This document shows, piece by piece, positions 8,049 through 17,843 of a DNA stretch of 64,000 bases. Location of the stretch: NCBI RefSeq assembly GCF_036323495.1, contig NZ_AP028947.1:1612001-1676000 (forward strand). Reading direction: 5' to 3'. The DNA comes from Limnobacter thiooxidans (GTDB lineage Bacteria; Pseudomonadota; Gammaproteobacteria; Burkholderiales; Burkholderiaceae_B). How positions within the stretch are numbered: the first letter of the stretch is position 1; each line of letters opens with the position of its first letter. The notes below the pieces were generated by a model that was not told the DNA's origin, searched no databases, and saw only the letters and a list, made by a program, of their open reading frames with translations. A program made the position numbers and the translations under genes.

Positions 8049-10661
8049 TCAAATCAAGGTTGAGGTCGTTTCACCGGTGGTGTTTTCCTGCAGATATTGC
8101 AGGGCTTCATTGACCTGATCGATCAGTATCAGCACCAAGTGGTCGCTCGCAGTTTGATCCAGCGCCATTTGTATGGCTTTGAATTCACCACGTACCTCAA
8201 CCACCTGAGGTTGTTTGATTGAGGCTGATTGGGCGATACCCTTCTGTAGCAATTGCAGGGTTTCACCATCAGGTCGGCCACGTTGGCAAGCATCTTCATA
8301 CAAGATGATGTCGTCAAAGAAACTGCCAACCAGTCGTCCTTGTTCGACAATGTCCTGATCCCGTCGATCACCTGCGGCACTGATGACAACCGTGCGTTTC
8401 ACCGCGGGAATATTTTTCAGGGTATTGACCAGTGTGGACACGGCGTCCGGATTGTGTCCGTAGTCGGCAATGACGGAGCCACCCTTGTGCTTAAAGAAGT
8501 TGAACCGCCCTGGCACGGTGTCTGGGGTTGACTGAAAACTGCCCAGTGCAGCAAGGATGGTGTTGAACGGTACATTCAACCCCAGCGCGGCTGCCACTGC
8601 ACACATGACGTTTTGTACCTGAAAGGTGAACAGGCCGTTGTTGGTCAGGGGGACTTCCATCAAATCAATGGTTTTTTCCAGGCCGTCATAGCTGATGTTG
8701 ATTACCCGACCTTCGTGAACAATGACCGGGCGACCTTTTGCCTTGTGGGCGGCGACCACGGGGTTGTCGGGGTTGCTGGTGAAAAACAGCACACGCCCTG
8801 GGGTCAGCTTGGCCATGCCGGCGGCGTGTTTGTCGTCTGCATTCAAGACAGCAAGCCCATTCGGTGCGACGTTTTGTACCAAGACACTTTTCAGTAAAGC
8901 GAGGTCTTCCACGCTGTCGATGAAGTTCAGACCAAGGTGGTCGCCTTCGCCGATGTTGGTGACAATGCCTACGTCGCACATGTCGAATCCAAGGCCTTCT
9001 CGCAGCATGCCGCCACGTGCACATTCCAGCACAGCAGCATCTGTCTCGGGGTGAACCAGAACCTTGTGCGCGCTTTTCGGGCCGCTGCAATCGCCGGTGT
9101 CGATAAGGTGGCCATTGACCACCACGCCTTCAGTGCCCGTGAAACCCACACGCAGGTTGTTGTAGCGAAGTATCTGTTCAATAAGGCGCACTGTGGTGGT
9201 TTTGCCATTGGTGCCGGTCACCGCCACCACAGGAATGCGGCCATTTTCATTTTTACCGAACATCAGGTCAATGACAGCGGCACCCACATCGCGGCCTTTG
9301 CCAATGGAGGGTTCCAGGTGCATGCGCAGGCCGGGGGCTGCATTCAATTCCACAATGCCGCCACCCTGGGCTTCCAGGGATTCATCCACTCGCTCGCAGA
9401 CCACATCCACACCGCACACTTCAATACCGATTTGCTGAGCGGCCTGAATCACCATTTCCGCAAGGGCAGGGTGCACGTTGTCGGTGACATCGGTTGCGCT
9501 GCCCCCTGTGCTCAGGTTTGCATTGTTTCGCAGTACCACACGGACGCCTTGATCGGGTACGGAGTCTGCAGTGAACCCCTGCTTTTTGATGCGTGCAATT
9601 GCAATTTCATCAATCCGCAATTTGCTCAATGCACTGCCGTGGCCTTCGCCGCGCAGCGGGTTGCGGTTCTCGATCTCGACCAGTTCGGTGATGGTGTGCA
9701 CTCCATCGCCAACCACGGAAGGCGGTTCGCGGCGGGCTGCAGCCACCAGCTTGTCACCCACCACCAGAAAACGGTAGTCATGGCCGGGGATGAATTCTTC
9801 AACAATGGGTACACCGCTGCCATATTTTTTGGCCGCGTCGAAAGCCACCTTCAGGTGTTCTTCATCCACAATATTGACAGTTACGCCTTTGCCCTGATTG
9901 CCATCGCTGGGTTTGATCACCACGCCTTTTTTGGTGGCTAGGGTCAGTTCGCGGAAGGCTTGAAGCGCCTCTTCAAATGTTTTCACCAGTTTTCCCTTCG
10001 GGGTGGGAATGCCGGCTGCGGACAAGATGGTTTTGGTCAGGTCTTTGTCCTGTGCGATTTCTTCCGAAATGGCGCAGGTGGTGTCTGTTTCAGCAGCCTG
10101 AATACGACGTGCTTTGGATCCCCAGCCCAATTGAACCAGGCTACCTTGTGTTAGTCGGCGTATCGGGATTCCGCGGCGAAGGGCTGCGTTGACAATTGAG
10201 CCGGTGCTAGGGCCCAGTTTGCAGTCCTCGTAAATTTCGCTGAGCCGGTCGATCGCTGCCTTGGCGTCGAAATCCTGACCCGCGAGGGCTGCCAGAATCA
10301 GCTGGTGCGCCTCTTCAAACGCTGCGCGCGCCAAATCTTCCTCTTCATACTGCACCACCACGCGGAAATAGCCGGTAGTGATGTTGTCGGACACGTGGGC
10401 AAAGGTCACCTGTGAACCGGCTTCCACCTGAAAGCGCAGTGCTGCTCTGCTGAGAATGTGTGCCAGGGCGATGTTGTTTTGCTCGAAACCGGTTGCCCTC
10501 AGCGAGCCAATGCCGGGCAGGGCACTTCGAACGCGCATTTCAATGTTGGCAAATCGGTCGTAGATGCGTTCGTTTTCTTCACAAAACACCAGTGCTTCCA
10601 TGCTGGTGTTTTTGCTCCACAAATTTGGGCCGCGCAGGGCGCGAATGCGTTCAATATTCAT
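8049..10661 (-). CDS. cphA: Cyanophycin synthetase (CphA1 type)
   Basis: ATP-dependent ligase that polymerises aspartate and arginine into cyanophycin, a nitrogen and carbon store. 870 residues, full family length: an N-terminal domain starting MNIERIRALRGPNLW, an ATP-grasp domain (about 210-470, with VIKPSDGNQGKGVTVNI), and a Mur ligase-like domain whose P-loop VTGTNGKTTTVRLIE lies near residues 480-495. Both active sites therefore look intact. It lies 39 nt downstream of a second synthetase homologue and is presumably co-transcribed with it. No cyanophycinase gene is present in the window. Confidence 0.97.
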   Translation of the reverse strand: MNIERIRALRGPNLWSKNTSMEALVFCEENERIYDRFANIEMRVRSALPGIGSLRATGFEQNNIALAHILSRAALRFQVEAGSQVTFAHVSDNITTGYFRVVVQYEEEDLARAAFEEAHQLILAALAGQDFDAKAAIDRLSEIYEDCKLGPSTGSIVNAALRRGIPIRRLTQGSLVQLGWGSKARRIQAAETDTTCAISEEIAQDKDLTKTILSAAGIPTPKGKLVKTFEEALQAFRELTLATKKGVVIKPSDGNQGKGVTVNIVDEEHLKVAFDAAKKYGSGVPIVEEFIPGHDYRFLVVGDKLVAAARREPPSVVGDGVHTITELVEIENRNPLRGEGHGSALSKLRIDEIAIARIKKQGFTADSVPDQGVRVVLRNNANLSTGGSATDVTDNVHPALAEMVIQAAQQIGIEVCGVDVVCERVDESLEAQGGGIVELNAAPGLRMHLEPSIGKGRDVGAAVIDLMFGKNENGRIPVVAVTGTNGKTTTVRLIEQILRYNNLRVGFTGTEGVVVNGHLIDTGDCSGPKSAHKVLVHPETDAAVLECARGGMLREGLGFDMCDVGIVTNIGEGDHLGLNFIDSVEDLALLKSVLVQNVAPNGLAVLNADDKHAAGMAKLTPGRVLFFTSNPDNPVVAAHKAKGRPVIVHEGRVINISYDGLEKTIDLMEVPLTNNGLFTFQVQNVMCAVAAALGLNVPFNTILAALGSFQSTPDTVPGRFNFFKHKGGSVIADYGHNPDAVSTLVNTLKNIPAVKRTVVISAAGDRRDQDIVEQGRLVGSFFDDIILYEDACQRGRPDGETLQLLQKGIAQSASIKQPQVVEVRGEFKAIQMALDQTASDHLVLILIDQVNEALQYLQENTTGETTSTLI

Positions 10662-10700
10662 TGTGTTCTTCTACCTAGTTAGTGCGTCGCGGACATGGGT

Positions 10701-12845
10701 TCAATAGCGCTGTCGAATGTCGGCGCGCAGCAGGTGATGGGGTACATCCATGGCCCAGCCCGTGGCGGCCAGTGCCAATGCCTTGATGAGGTTCTCTGTC
10801 GGCTGTTTCAGTTCAATCGGTGTGCGCGATTCCGCTTCGGCCCGGGTGCCCAAAAAGCGGATGGTGCTGCTTTCGCATACCACGGCCATGCCACCGTTCT
10901 GGATGTGTTCGTCGATCACCGGGTTGTCTGCAGTACTGCTGATCCAGATTACCTTGCCGTCGCAGAGGTCTTTCAATGGCAGCAGGCTGACCTCATCGGC
11001 ATTGATGACGGCGTGTCCGCTGGCGAGCACCAAATCAACCACGGTGCGCATGACATTGAAATGTTGTTCTCGGGTCAGGATGTCCCATTCATCAAGACCT
11101 TGAATAGGACCTACACTGGTGATGACGGCCAAGCTGGATCGGTCGAAGGGCAAGCCTTCCGACAGAATGGTACTGGCTTTGACCTGCATGACCAGCGTGT
11201 CCAGGTTCTTGTTGATCAGGCAGTTTCGGCCTGCCTGCCAATTGGCAGAGGGTGTAATGGTAATCACTCGACCGTTCATGACCAGGCCCTGGTCACAAGC
11301 CAGACCGACCCGGTGCCCTTGGTCTTCCAGAATTTCTGTTAGTTCAGGGCCAAATCCGTCGATTTCAAGTCCGCCCGAATAGGAAATGATGGGGATACGT
11401 CCGTTGGCATCACCTGGGAAAAGGGATTCAATAATCGGCTTGCCCACATTGCGGGGTTTGCCTTTGGCGGGTTTGATGTGCATCAACAGCCCAGGGCCCG
11501 CATTCACTTCCACAACGGCCAGCGACTGACCTTTGGGCGACTGGTCAATGTGTTCACACACCAGGTCGATGCCCGCAACGTCAAGGCCCACAACCCGTGC
11601 GGCCATGCTGCACAGCCGTGCTATTTCCGGATGAATCAGGTCTGTGACATCTTCGGAGGCGTTGCTGTTGCGTTCAATCAGGACCTTCACACCTTGTTCA
11701 ATGATGGAAGATGCGTTGAACCCTTGTCGTTGTACTTCCAGAAAGACGGCTGGATTTTTTTCAACATTGACGGGGCGCAGCGGGAAAATTTCAGACTCTC
11801 CACGGCGAGGGTCGATGTTGATCTGCTGGTTGCACAATTCCTGCAAGGTTGATATCCCGTCGCCGATGACATAAACCAGTTCGCCGCGAGACACCGCGGC
11901 CACCTGGTAGTTGACCACCAGCACACGGTGTTCTACACCGCGAATGAATTTCTCGACGATCACGCCGGTGTAACTTTCCTTGTCTGCCAGCGGCCATGCT
12001 GTTTTAACGTCTTCTTCCTTGCTGAGTTCAAGCGATACGCCACGGCCCCAGTTGCCATCCACTGGTTTGACCACCACGGGCAAACCGATGTCCTTGGCAA
12101 TTTCCCAGGCGTGCTCCGGGCTTTTTGCCATTTCACCTTCCGGTACAGGCACACCACATTGGGCCAGCAATTCCTTGCAAAGGTCTTTGTCTGCAGCAAT
12201 GCCTTCTGCAATGGCTGATGTTTTTGAGGTTTCCGCGGTCCAGATTCGTTGTTGCTGGTTGCTATGCCCCAGTTGCACCAGGTTGCCGTCATTCAGGCGA
12301 ACGATGGGAATGCGCCGCTCGTAAGCCGCATCCAGAATATGTTGGGTGCTTGGGCCCAAGCCATGCATGTCGCAATGGTGCTTGATGATTTTCAGTTCAG
12401 CCTGAAGGTCGAATTCTGTGTCTTCAATGGCAGCATGCAACAGGCGCACACCGGCTTCCAGACAAGCCATGCCCACCATGGGGTCAGGGGTGCGGAACAC
12501 CATTTTGTAAACACCTTCCTTGCTGGTCATCCTGGCCTTGCCAAAACCTACATCGAGGCCGGCCTGTGTGTGCAGTTCGATCACGATGTGTTCGAGCATG
12601 TGGGCCGCATAAGTGCCTTCGCGTACTCGCAGCAAAAAGCCACCGGGTTCGCCTATTCCACAACGGTGGTCAACCAAACCGGGTAGCAAAGCCGTTAATC
12701 GCTCGTAAAAACCGGGAAGCAGGTTTGAAGGAAACTGCTCCAATTCCTGAATGTCCACCAACGCTTCAATGCAACTTCGATAGGTCCAGATGTTGGGGCC
12801 ATCCAGCCACATGGTTCGGAGTACTACTAAGCGTTTTTGGGTCAT
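10701..12845 (-). CDS. Second cyanophycin synthetase homologue with degenerate Mur ligase domain (CphA2/CphA')
   Basis: 714 residues, about 155 shorter than the neighbouring CphA. The N-terminal domain (RTMWLDGPNIWTYRSCIEAL) and ATP-grasp domain (VVKPVDGNWGRGVSLEL) are conserved. Where CphA has the GTNGKTT P-loop, this protein reads IISYSGGLEIDGF, and the C-terminal end is missing. Cyanobacterial CphA2 enzymes share this loss and re-polymerise beta-Asp-Arg dipeptides using a single ATP site. The same role here is inference. ATG 12845 is preferred over a TTG at 12893 because MTQKRLVVLRTMWLDGPN aligns with the family start. It is divergent from the ABC transporter gene. Confidence 0.88.
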   Translation of the reverse strand: MTQKRLVVLRTMWLDGPNIWTYRSCIEALVDIQELEQFPSNLLPGFYERLTALLPGLVDHRCGIGEPGGFLLRVREGTYAAHMLEHIVIELHTQAGLDVGFGKARMTSKEGVYKMVFRTPDPMVGMACLEAGVRLLHAAIEDTEFDLQAELKIIKHHCDMHGLGPSTQHILDAAYERRIPIVRLNDGNLVQLGHSNQQQRIWTAETSKTSAIAEGIAADKDLCKELLAQCGVPVPEGEMAKSPEHAWEIAKDIGLPVVVKPVDGNWGRGVSLELSKEEDVKTAWPLADKESYTGVIVEKFIRGVEHRVLVVNYQVAAVSRGELVYVIGDGISTLQELCNQQINIDPRRGESEIFPLRPVNVEKNPAVFLEVQRQGFNASSIIEQGVKVLIERNSNASEDVTDLIHPEIARLCSMAARVVGLDVAGIDLVCEHIDQSPKGQSLAVVEVNAGPGLLMHIKPAKGKPRNVGKPIIESLFPGDANGRIPIISYSGGLEIDGFGPELTEILEDQGHRVGLACDQGLVMNGRVITITPSANWQAGRNCLINKNLDTLVMQVKASTILSEGLPFDRSSLAVITSVGPIQGLDEWDILTREQHFNVMRTVVDLVLASGHAVINADEVSLLPLKDLCDGKVIWISSTADNPVIDEHIQNGGMAVVCESSTIRFLGTRAEAESRTPIELKQPTENLIKALALAATGWAMDVPHHLLRADIRQRY

Positions 12846-12962
12846 ATTCTGTCTGTCGGCAGGTTTAGTTTTCGGGATTGGATTTTCGAACAATGTTAAC
12901 TCCGTGTCGCTGGAAATAGTGGTGTAACATCAGCGAATTCGCGAACTGAGGGGGTAATCTCA

Positions 12963-15185
12963 TTGAAAATCGTTGGATTTTCGCCGTCTGAAAACGAGGT
13001 GCAACACCTTTCACAGGTTTGGGCCGCCAATTCGCCTATTCGAGCGGTATTTGTGGCGGACATGAATACTCGGCGCGAGTTTTCGCGAAGCCTTGTAGCC
13101 TTTAACGCCAATGAACTAATTGTGGTAGACAGGGACACGCAGGTGCCTGTATTCAAAGTCGATTTTTCAGACATCGAAAAGATTTCGATGTCCGATCATT
13201 CCGGGCTTTCTACGATTGCAGTTCAAACCAGAAATGGGCTTGTATTTCGGTTCTATGCCAGCTTCAGTTTGCACCGTTCGCTGGAGGAGTTTGTGGCGTT
13301 GTTGGAAGGCGCGCTGCGTGAGTTTGAACACGGCTCAACACATGTCGCGCAGATTCAACACCCTGTGCCGCAATTGCTGGCCGATGAAGATCTCAATGAC
13401 ACAGGGTTCGATGAGCCCGTGTCGTCACGCGCACTGCTGCGCCTTTGGCGATTTGCACATCCTTACCGGTGGCGCCTGTTTGCCGGTTTGATACTGACCT
13501 TGTTTTCCACAGCCGCTACATTGGTCGCACCTTACCTGTCCATGCCATTGATGGACGAGGTGCTGATTCCGTTTCAAAACGGTCAGCCAATGAACACCGA
13601 ACTGGCCACTTTTTACTTGGGTGGTTTGCTAATTTCCGCGCTGGTTGCTGCTGGCCTGAGTTGGGCACGCACGTATTTGCTCGCACTTGTTTCCGAGCGG
13701 ATTGGTTCAGACCTTCGCACCACCACGTTCAATCATTTGATGAGTTTGTCGCTGGATTATTTCAGCGCCAAGCGCACAGGCGATTTGATTGCCCGGGTCA
13801 GCGCTGAAACCGATCGCATCAATTTGTTCCTTTCCCTGCATGCGCTTGATTTCATTACCGATGTCATCATGATTGTGATGACCGCCGTGATCCTGATGAA
13901 CATTGATTTCGAGCTGGCTTTGCTGACTCTGCTGCCATTGCCGGTGATCGGGTGGATGATCCACTTGGTGCGTGAAAAACTGCGCACCGGCTTTGAGAAA
14001 GTGGACCGCGTGTGGGGTGAGGTCACCAACATTCTGACAGACACCATTCCCGGTATTCGGGTGGTTAAGGCTTTTGCGCAAGAACGTCGCGAATCGGACC
14101 GTTTCCTGAAAGCGAATACGCGCAACCTGGAAGTGAATGACCGAATCAACAAAACCTGGTCGCTGTTTGCGCCCACGGTCAGCCTGTTGACTGAATTGGG
14201 GATTCTCGTCATTTGGGCTTCCGGTATCTGGATGATCATGAACAATGACATCACGGTGGGTGTACTGACAGCCTTTTTGGCCTACATCGGCCGCTTCTAT
14301 ACCCGGCTTGATTCCATGAGCCGCATTGTGTCGGTGACCCAAAAAGCGGCGGCTGGCTCCAAGCGTATTTTTGACATTCTCGATTACAAGTCATCGGTTC
14401 CCGAAGCAGAAAACCCCGTTAAGATTGAACAACTGCAGGGCGCGCTTGAACTGCGGGATGTGTCTTTCCGCTATGGCAGCAGGCAGGTACTGGATGGCGT
14501 GAACCTGAAAGTGAAGCCTGGTGAAATGGTGGGCCTGGTGGGGCACAGCGGTTCAGGCAAATCAACCCTGGTCAATTTGCTGTGCCGTTTTTACGATGTC
14601 ACCGATGGTGCAGTGCTGGCCGATGGCATCGACATTCGGCAAATTGAAATGCTGACCTACCGCCGCAACATTGGCTTGGTGCTTCAAGAGCCGTACCTGT
14701 TTTTCGGCACCATTGCAGAAAACATTGCTTATGGCCGCCCCGATGCAACTCGCGCTGAAATTATTGCCGCTGCCCGGCTTGCGCATGCCCATGAGTTTAT
14801 TCTGCGCTTGCAGCACGGTTACGATTCCCTTGTTGGCGAGCGTGGGCAAAGTTTATCGGGCGGTGAGCGCCAGCGTATTTCGATTGCGCGCGCGCTGTTG
14901 ATTGACCCCAAAATCCTGATTCTCGATGAAGCCACAAGCTCGGTGGATTCCCAAACCGAGAAGGAAATTCAGAAGGCCCTGGACAACCTGGTCAAAGGTA
15001 GAACAACCATTGCGATTGCGCACCGTTTGTCCACCTTGAGAAAGGCGGATCGGATCGTGGTTATGGACCGCGGCAAGGTCGTGGAAGAAGGCCCGCACGA
15101 TGAACTGTTGGCTGCTAAATCCCACTTCTGGCATTTGCACCAGGCGCAGGAAAAACTGAAACAGGAGCAGGCCCAATATGACTGA
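12963..15185 (+). CDS. Cyanophycin-associated ABC transporter (permease-ATPase fusion)
   Basis: 740-residue half-transporter of the type I exporter class. An unusual N-terminal region of about 130 residues precedes six membrane helices (about 155-450), then an ATPase with Walker A GLVGHSGSGKST near 525, signature LSGGERQRISIARAL near 630 and Walker B ILILDEATSS. It is divergent from the cyanophycin synthetase pair and overlaps the DUF1854 gene, a conserved betaproteobacterial arrangement, so a role in cyanophycin metabolism is likely. The substrate is unknown. TTG start, preceded by GAGGGGG. Confidence 0.9.
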   Translation: MKIVGFSPSENEVQHLSQVWAANSPIRAVFVADMNTRREFSRSLVAFNANELIVVDRDTQVPVFKVDFSDIEKISMSDHSGLSTIAVQTRNGLVFRFYASFSLHRSLEEFVALLEGALREFEHGSTHVAQIQHPVPQLLADEDLNDTGFDEPVSSRALLRLWRFAHPYRWRLFAGLILTLFSTAATLVAPYLSMPLMDEVLIPFQNGQPMNTELATFYLGGLLISALVAAGLSWARTYLLALVSERIGSDLRTTTFNHLMSLSLDYFSAKRTGDLIARVSAETDRINLFLSLHALDFITDVIMIVMTAVILMNIDFELALLTLLPLPVIGWMIHLVREKLRTGFEKVDRVWGEVTNILTDTIPGIRVVKAFAQERRESDRFLKANTRNLEVNDRINKTWSLFAPTVSLLTELGILVIWASGIWMIMNNDITVGVLTAFLAYIGRFYTRLDSMSRIVSVTQKAAAGSKRIFDILDYKSSVPEAENPVKIEQLQGALELRDVSFRYGSRQVLDGVNLKVKPGEMVGLVGHSGSGKSTLVNLLCRFYDVTDGAVLADGIDIRQIEMLTYRRNIGLVLQEPYLFFGTIAENIAYGRPDATRAEIIAAARLAHAHEFILRLQHGYDSLVGERGQSLSGGERQRISIARALLIDPKILILDEATSSVDSQTEKEIQKALDNLVKGRTTIAIAHRLSTLRKADRIVVMDRGKVVEEGPHDELLAAKSHFWHLHQAQEKLKQEQAQYD

Positions 15186-15645
15186 TTGGCAATTGCGTGA
15201 ATCGACTCAAGGCAAGCTGGCTTTGTTCAAAGGCGACACCCTGGTGGCAGACCCTGTCATGCCTGTGTTGGCGTTTCCCTTTTCAGCACCTGAGGAAAGT
15301 ATTTCCATCGTGGATGAATACAGCCGCGAAATGGCTTGGCTGGACCGGTTGGATCAGCTGGATGCTGCATCTCAAACGGTGCTCAAGGACTACCTGGCTG
15401 TTCGGGAATATCGTCCTGTTGTGTCGCGTATCACTTCTGTGTCCACCTATTCCACGCCCAGTGTGTGGACACTGGAAACCGACAAGGGGCTTTGCAAGTT
15501 CGAGTTGCCCACCGATGAAAGCATTCGCAGATTGGGCGGAAGCCGATTGGTACTGACCCACGCCAACGGCATGCAATTCATTATCGAGGATATGTTTGCA
15601 CTGGATGCCCGAAGTCGGCAAATTCTGGCGCGGTTTATGGCTTGA
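15178..15645 (+). CDS. DUF1854 protein, cyanophycin-associated
   Basis: 155 residues, MTDWQLRESTQGKLALF at the start and SRQILARFMA at the end, with no signal peptide or membrane segment. It matches the DUF1854 family, which tracks with the cyanophycin ABC transporter in Burkholderiales. Its ATG lies within the last codons of the transporter gene (8-nt overlap), so the two are translationally coupled and probably work together. The molecular role is unknown. Confidence 0.85.
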   Translation: MTDWQLRESTQGKLALFKGDTLVADPVMPVLAFPFSAPEESISIVDEYSREMAWLDRLDQLDAASQTVLKDYLAVREYRPVVSRITSVSTYSTPSVWTLETDKGLCKFELPTDESIRRLGGSRLVLTHANGMQFIIEDMFALDARSRQILARFMA

Positions 15646-15793
15646 TTTTTAAATGGTCAGGTCGTGATTCTGAAAGCGCAAGGTCGGCCAACAAAGGTGC
15701 CAAACCGTTTTGATGTTGCGCGAGGAAAAGTCCGACGAAAAGTGGCGAACACAAAAACAGGGGTTGGGGATATTTGATTACTGGAGGACTCGT

Positions 15794-16555
15794 TTGCGGT
15801 TGTTAAGTTTTGCGATGGGCTTGGGTTTGCTCTGTGTGTTGCAGTCAGGTGCCGCAATGCCTGATGATTCGCTGGGCTTGCCTGGTCTGGTCAACGTCAG
15901 TTGTGCAAACTCCAATTATTCGCCAGTGATATTGGTGCATGGGACCTTTGCCAATGCTCGCCGTGCTTATTCGACTGTTGCACCTGTGCTGAAGCAGAAC
16001 GGCTTTTGTTTGTACGCCTTGAATTACGGTAGACAGGGTGGCTATGGAGTAAATGGAACTGCTGACATTCAGTCTTCTCTTTTGGAAGTTACTGAGTTTA
16101 TCAGTACTGTCTTGCAAGAGACAGGGGCGAACAAGGTTAGTGTGATCGGACATTCACAAGGTGGGCTGTTGGCATTTCTTGCTTCAAATACCCCAGACCT
16201 TGTGGACAGGATAGACCGAATCATCGCGGTCGCTCCCAGTCTGCGGGGCACTGACCGGATCCCCCCCAAGGTTTCCTCAGCGCATTGCCCGGCATGTACC
16301 CAGCTGGGTAGCGCGTCTGATTTCATGAGAGATCTGCAGAATAGAAAGCTGAATCCGGGTGGTTTGCGAGCCTTGGTACTTGCCACAAAAGATGATCTGG
16401 TTGTTACACCGGTTGAAAGTCAGTTTCTCGATGAACCAGGTGTGACCAACTTGTACTTGCAAGATCAATTCCCGACCTTACGCGCGTCCCATTCTGGCTT
16501 GTTGCATGTGCCGGAGACCGCAGCATTGATCAGGGATTTTCTGATCAAGGAATGA
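15794..16555 (+). CDS. Secreted triacylglycerol lipase/esterase (Lipase_2 type)
   Basis: 253-residue alpha/beta hydrolase. Start chosen at TTG 15794 because GGAGG lies 6 nt upstream and the result is a clean signal peptide (MRLLSFAMGLGLLCVLQSGA). An open frame further upstream has no ribosome site. Oxyanion-type motif ILVHGTFA, nucleophile Ser121 in GHSQGG, probable acid in ATKDDLVVTP and His in ASHSGLLHVP. This matches class 2 bacterial lipases acting outside the cytoplasm on acylglycerols or esters. Substrate not determinable here. Confidence 0.85.
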   Translation: MRLLSFAMGLGLLCVLQSGAAMPDDSLGLPGLVNVSCANSNYSPVILVHGTFANARRAYSTVAPVLKQNGFCLYALNYGRQGGYGVNGTADIQSSLLEVTEFISTVLQETGANKVSVIGHSQGGLLAFLASNTPDLVDRIDRIIAVAPSLRGTDRIPPKVSSAHCPACTQLGSASDFMRDLQNRKLNPGGLRALVLATKDDLVVTPVESQFLDEPGVTNLYLQDQFPTLRASHSGLLHVPETAALIRDFLIKE

Positions 16556-16603
16556 ATGTTATCTGCCCAGCATGACTCCATTCAGCAATGCCCATTTCCC
16601 AGT

Positions 16604-16637
16604 AAAAAAACGCCCGTGAACATCAAGTTCACAGGCG
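16604..16637 (-). terminator. Rho-independent terminator of flhDC
   Basis: Read on the minus strand: CGCC-GTGAAC stem with a 5-nt loop and one mismatch (16611-16637), followed by a run of seven T (16604-16610). It lies 85 nt past the flhC stop. Confidence 0.8.
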
Positions 16638-16722
16638 ATTCAAGTGTCCTTGTACTACGGACTAGGGGAGAGAGACAAAAAACAAACTACTACTGCATAC
16701 AACGGCACTGCACATCAATTCT

Positions 16723-17289
16723 TTAAGCAACTTCCAGTTCGCATTCTTCATTGAAAAAACGGTTCGCGGCACTCTGTTTCGTTTTGCCTGCACGTGAAGG
16801 CATGTTGCACAGGCCACATTCATAATCTTTGACCAAATCGTAGGTGTGCACCACGAACTGGCCTTCGCAGGTTTTACAAGGCGCCGATGTCAGCATGCCC
16901 GCATCAAAAAACTTGATCAGCCGCCATGCGCGTGTCAGTGACAACACTTCAGGTAAGCCCAAAGTCGTGATTTGCTCACGGTACAGCTTGTAGGCTTTCA
17001 CCAGGCAATCGCCGTCGCCCAAGTCCGTGTGCTTGATACAGGCGGAGTAAAAACCCATGAACAGCGAGCAATGAATGTTGGGTTGCCAAGTCATGAACCA
17101 GTCGGTTGAAAATGGCAGCATGCCTTTGGGGGGTGACTTGTGCTTGATTTCCTTGTAAAGGCGAATCAGGCGTTCACGCGACAATTGGGTTTCACTTTCG
17201 AGTACTTGTAAGCGGGCATCGAGCTTGATCAGTTCGCAAGCAAGTTTGATTTGTTCTGCTTCAGTAACCAGTGATTTGATTTTGGACAT
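16723..17289 (-). CDS. flhC: Flagellar master transcriptional activator FlhC
   Basis: FlhC forms the FlhD4C2 complex that activates class II flagellar promoters. 188 residues, the family length. The zinc-binding cysteines are visible as PCKTCEGQ and YECGLCNMP. The start at ATG 17289 has GGAGAG upstream; a TTG four codons earlier is less likely. It follows flhD by 44 nt and ends at a clear terminator, so flhDC is an isolated two-gene operon with no motA/B or other flagellar genes beside it. Confidence 0.96.
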   Translation of the reverse strand: MSKIKSLVTEAEQIKLACELIKLDARLQVLESETQLSRERLIRLYKEIKHKSPPKGMLPFSTDWFMTWQPNIHCSLFMGFYSACIKHTDLGDGDCLVKAYKLYREQITTLGLPEVLSLTRAWRLIKFFDAGMLTSAPCKTCEGQFVVHTYDLVKDYECGLCNMPSRAGKTKQSAANRFFNEECELEVA

Positions 17290-17333
17290 TTTTCTCTCCA
17301 AGGCACCCGCAGGCGCAAATTAGGCGGTTTGTA

Positions 17334-17651
17334 TCAGGCGTTGATCTGGGCGCTGCGGCCTGCCATCAGGATGGCGGCGTGCATTCCAGAAATGGCGCGA
17401 TCTTTTCCGTGGTCGGAGAGTAATTTCCAAACAGCAGGGTCTTCAAACCGGATGCTGCACATGGGCACATTGCTGCCGGCAATGCGTAACACCTGGGCAG
17501 TGGTCAGTCGAACGAGCAGGTCTGCGGTGTTTTCATCAATGCCCAGGCGAATGATTGCCTCGGCCTTGTCTTCATTGATCAGTTGTTTGGCCAACAGCAG
17601 GTAAGACAGGTTGGTTTCGCGAATTTGTTCCAGTAGTTCATTTGCTTTCAT
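17334..17651 (-). CDS. flhD: Flagellar master regulator FlhD
   Basis: 105 residues, MKANELLEQIRETNLSYLLL at the start. It has the hallmark LSYLLLAKQLI helix and the VPMCSIRFEDP segment containing the conserved Cys. It partners FlhC for promoter recognition. AGGAGG lies 9 nt before ATG 17651; a second ATG at 17660 abuts that site and is too close to be used. The 190-nt region between flhD and the divergent hydrolase gene would hold its promoter, where regulators of motility would act. Confidence 0.95.
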   Translation of the reverse strand: MKANELLEQIRETNLSYLLLAKQLINEDKAEAIIRLGIDENTADLLVRLTTAQVLRIAGSNVPMCSIRFEDPAVWKLLSDHGKDRAISGMHAAILMAGRSAQINA

Positions 17652-17843
17652 TTTGAACATCCTCCTATTCAATTCAAGCAATCTTTTTGAGAGGTTTTCG
17701 TCGCTTCCCACAGACAACGAATCCGATGAATGTATTGTGATCGAGATGCAAAAAAAACTAAGCCGGCCAGTTGCTGTAAACAGGATCAGCAAGTGGCTTG
17801 AGACGATGTAAGAAAAAACCAGACAACAGGACTGACACAAGAA

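Noticed and set aside
8937..9941. 334-residue plus-strand ORF inside cphA
   Set aside because: Antisense shadow of a clear cyanophycin synthetase.
17730..17755. CRP-like half site (TGTGATCGAGATGCA) between flhD and the hydrolase
   Set aside because: Only one half matches the consensus, so it is too weak to report as an operator.
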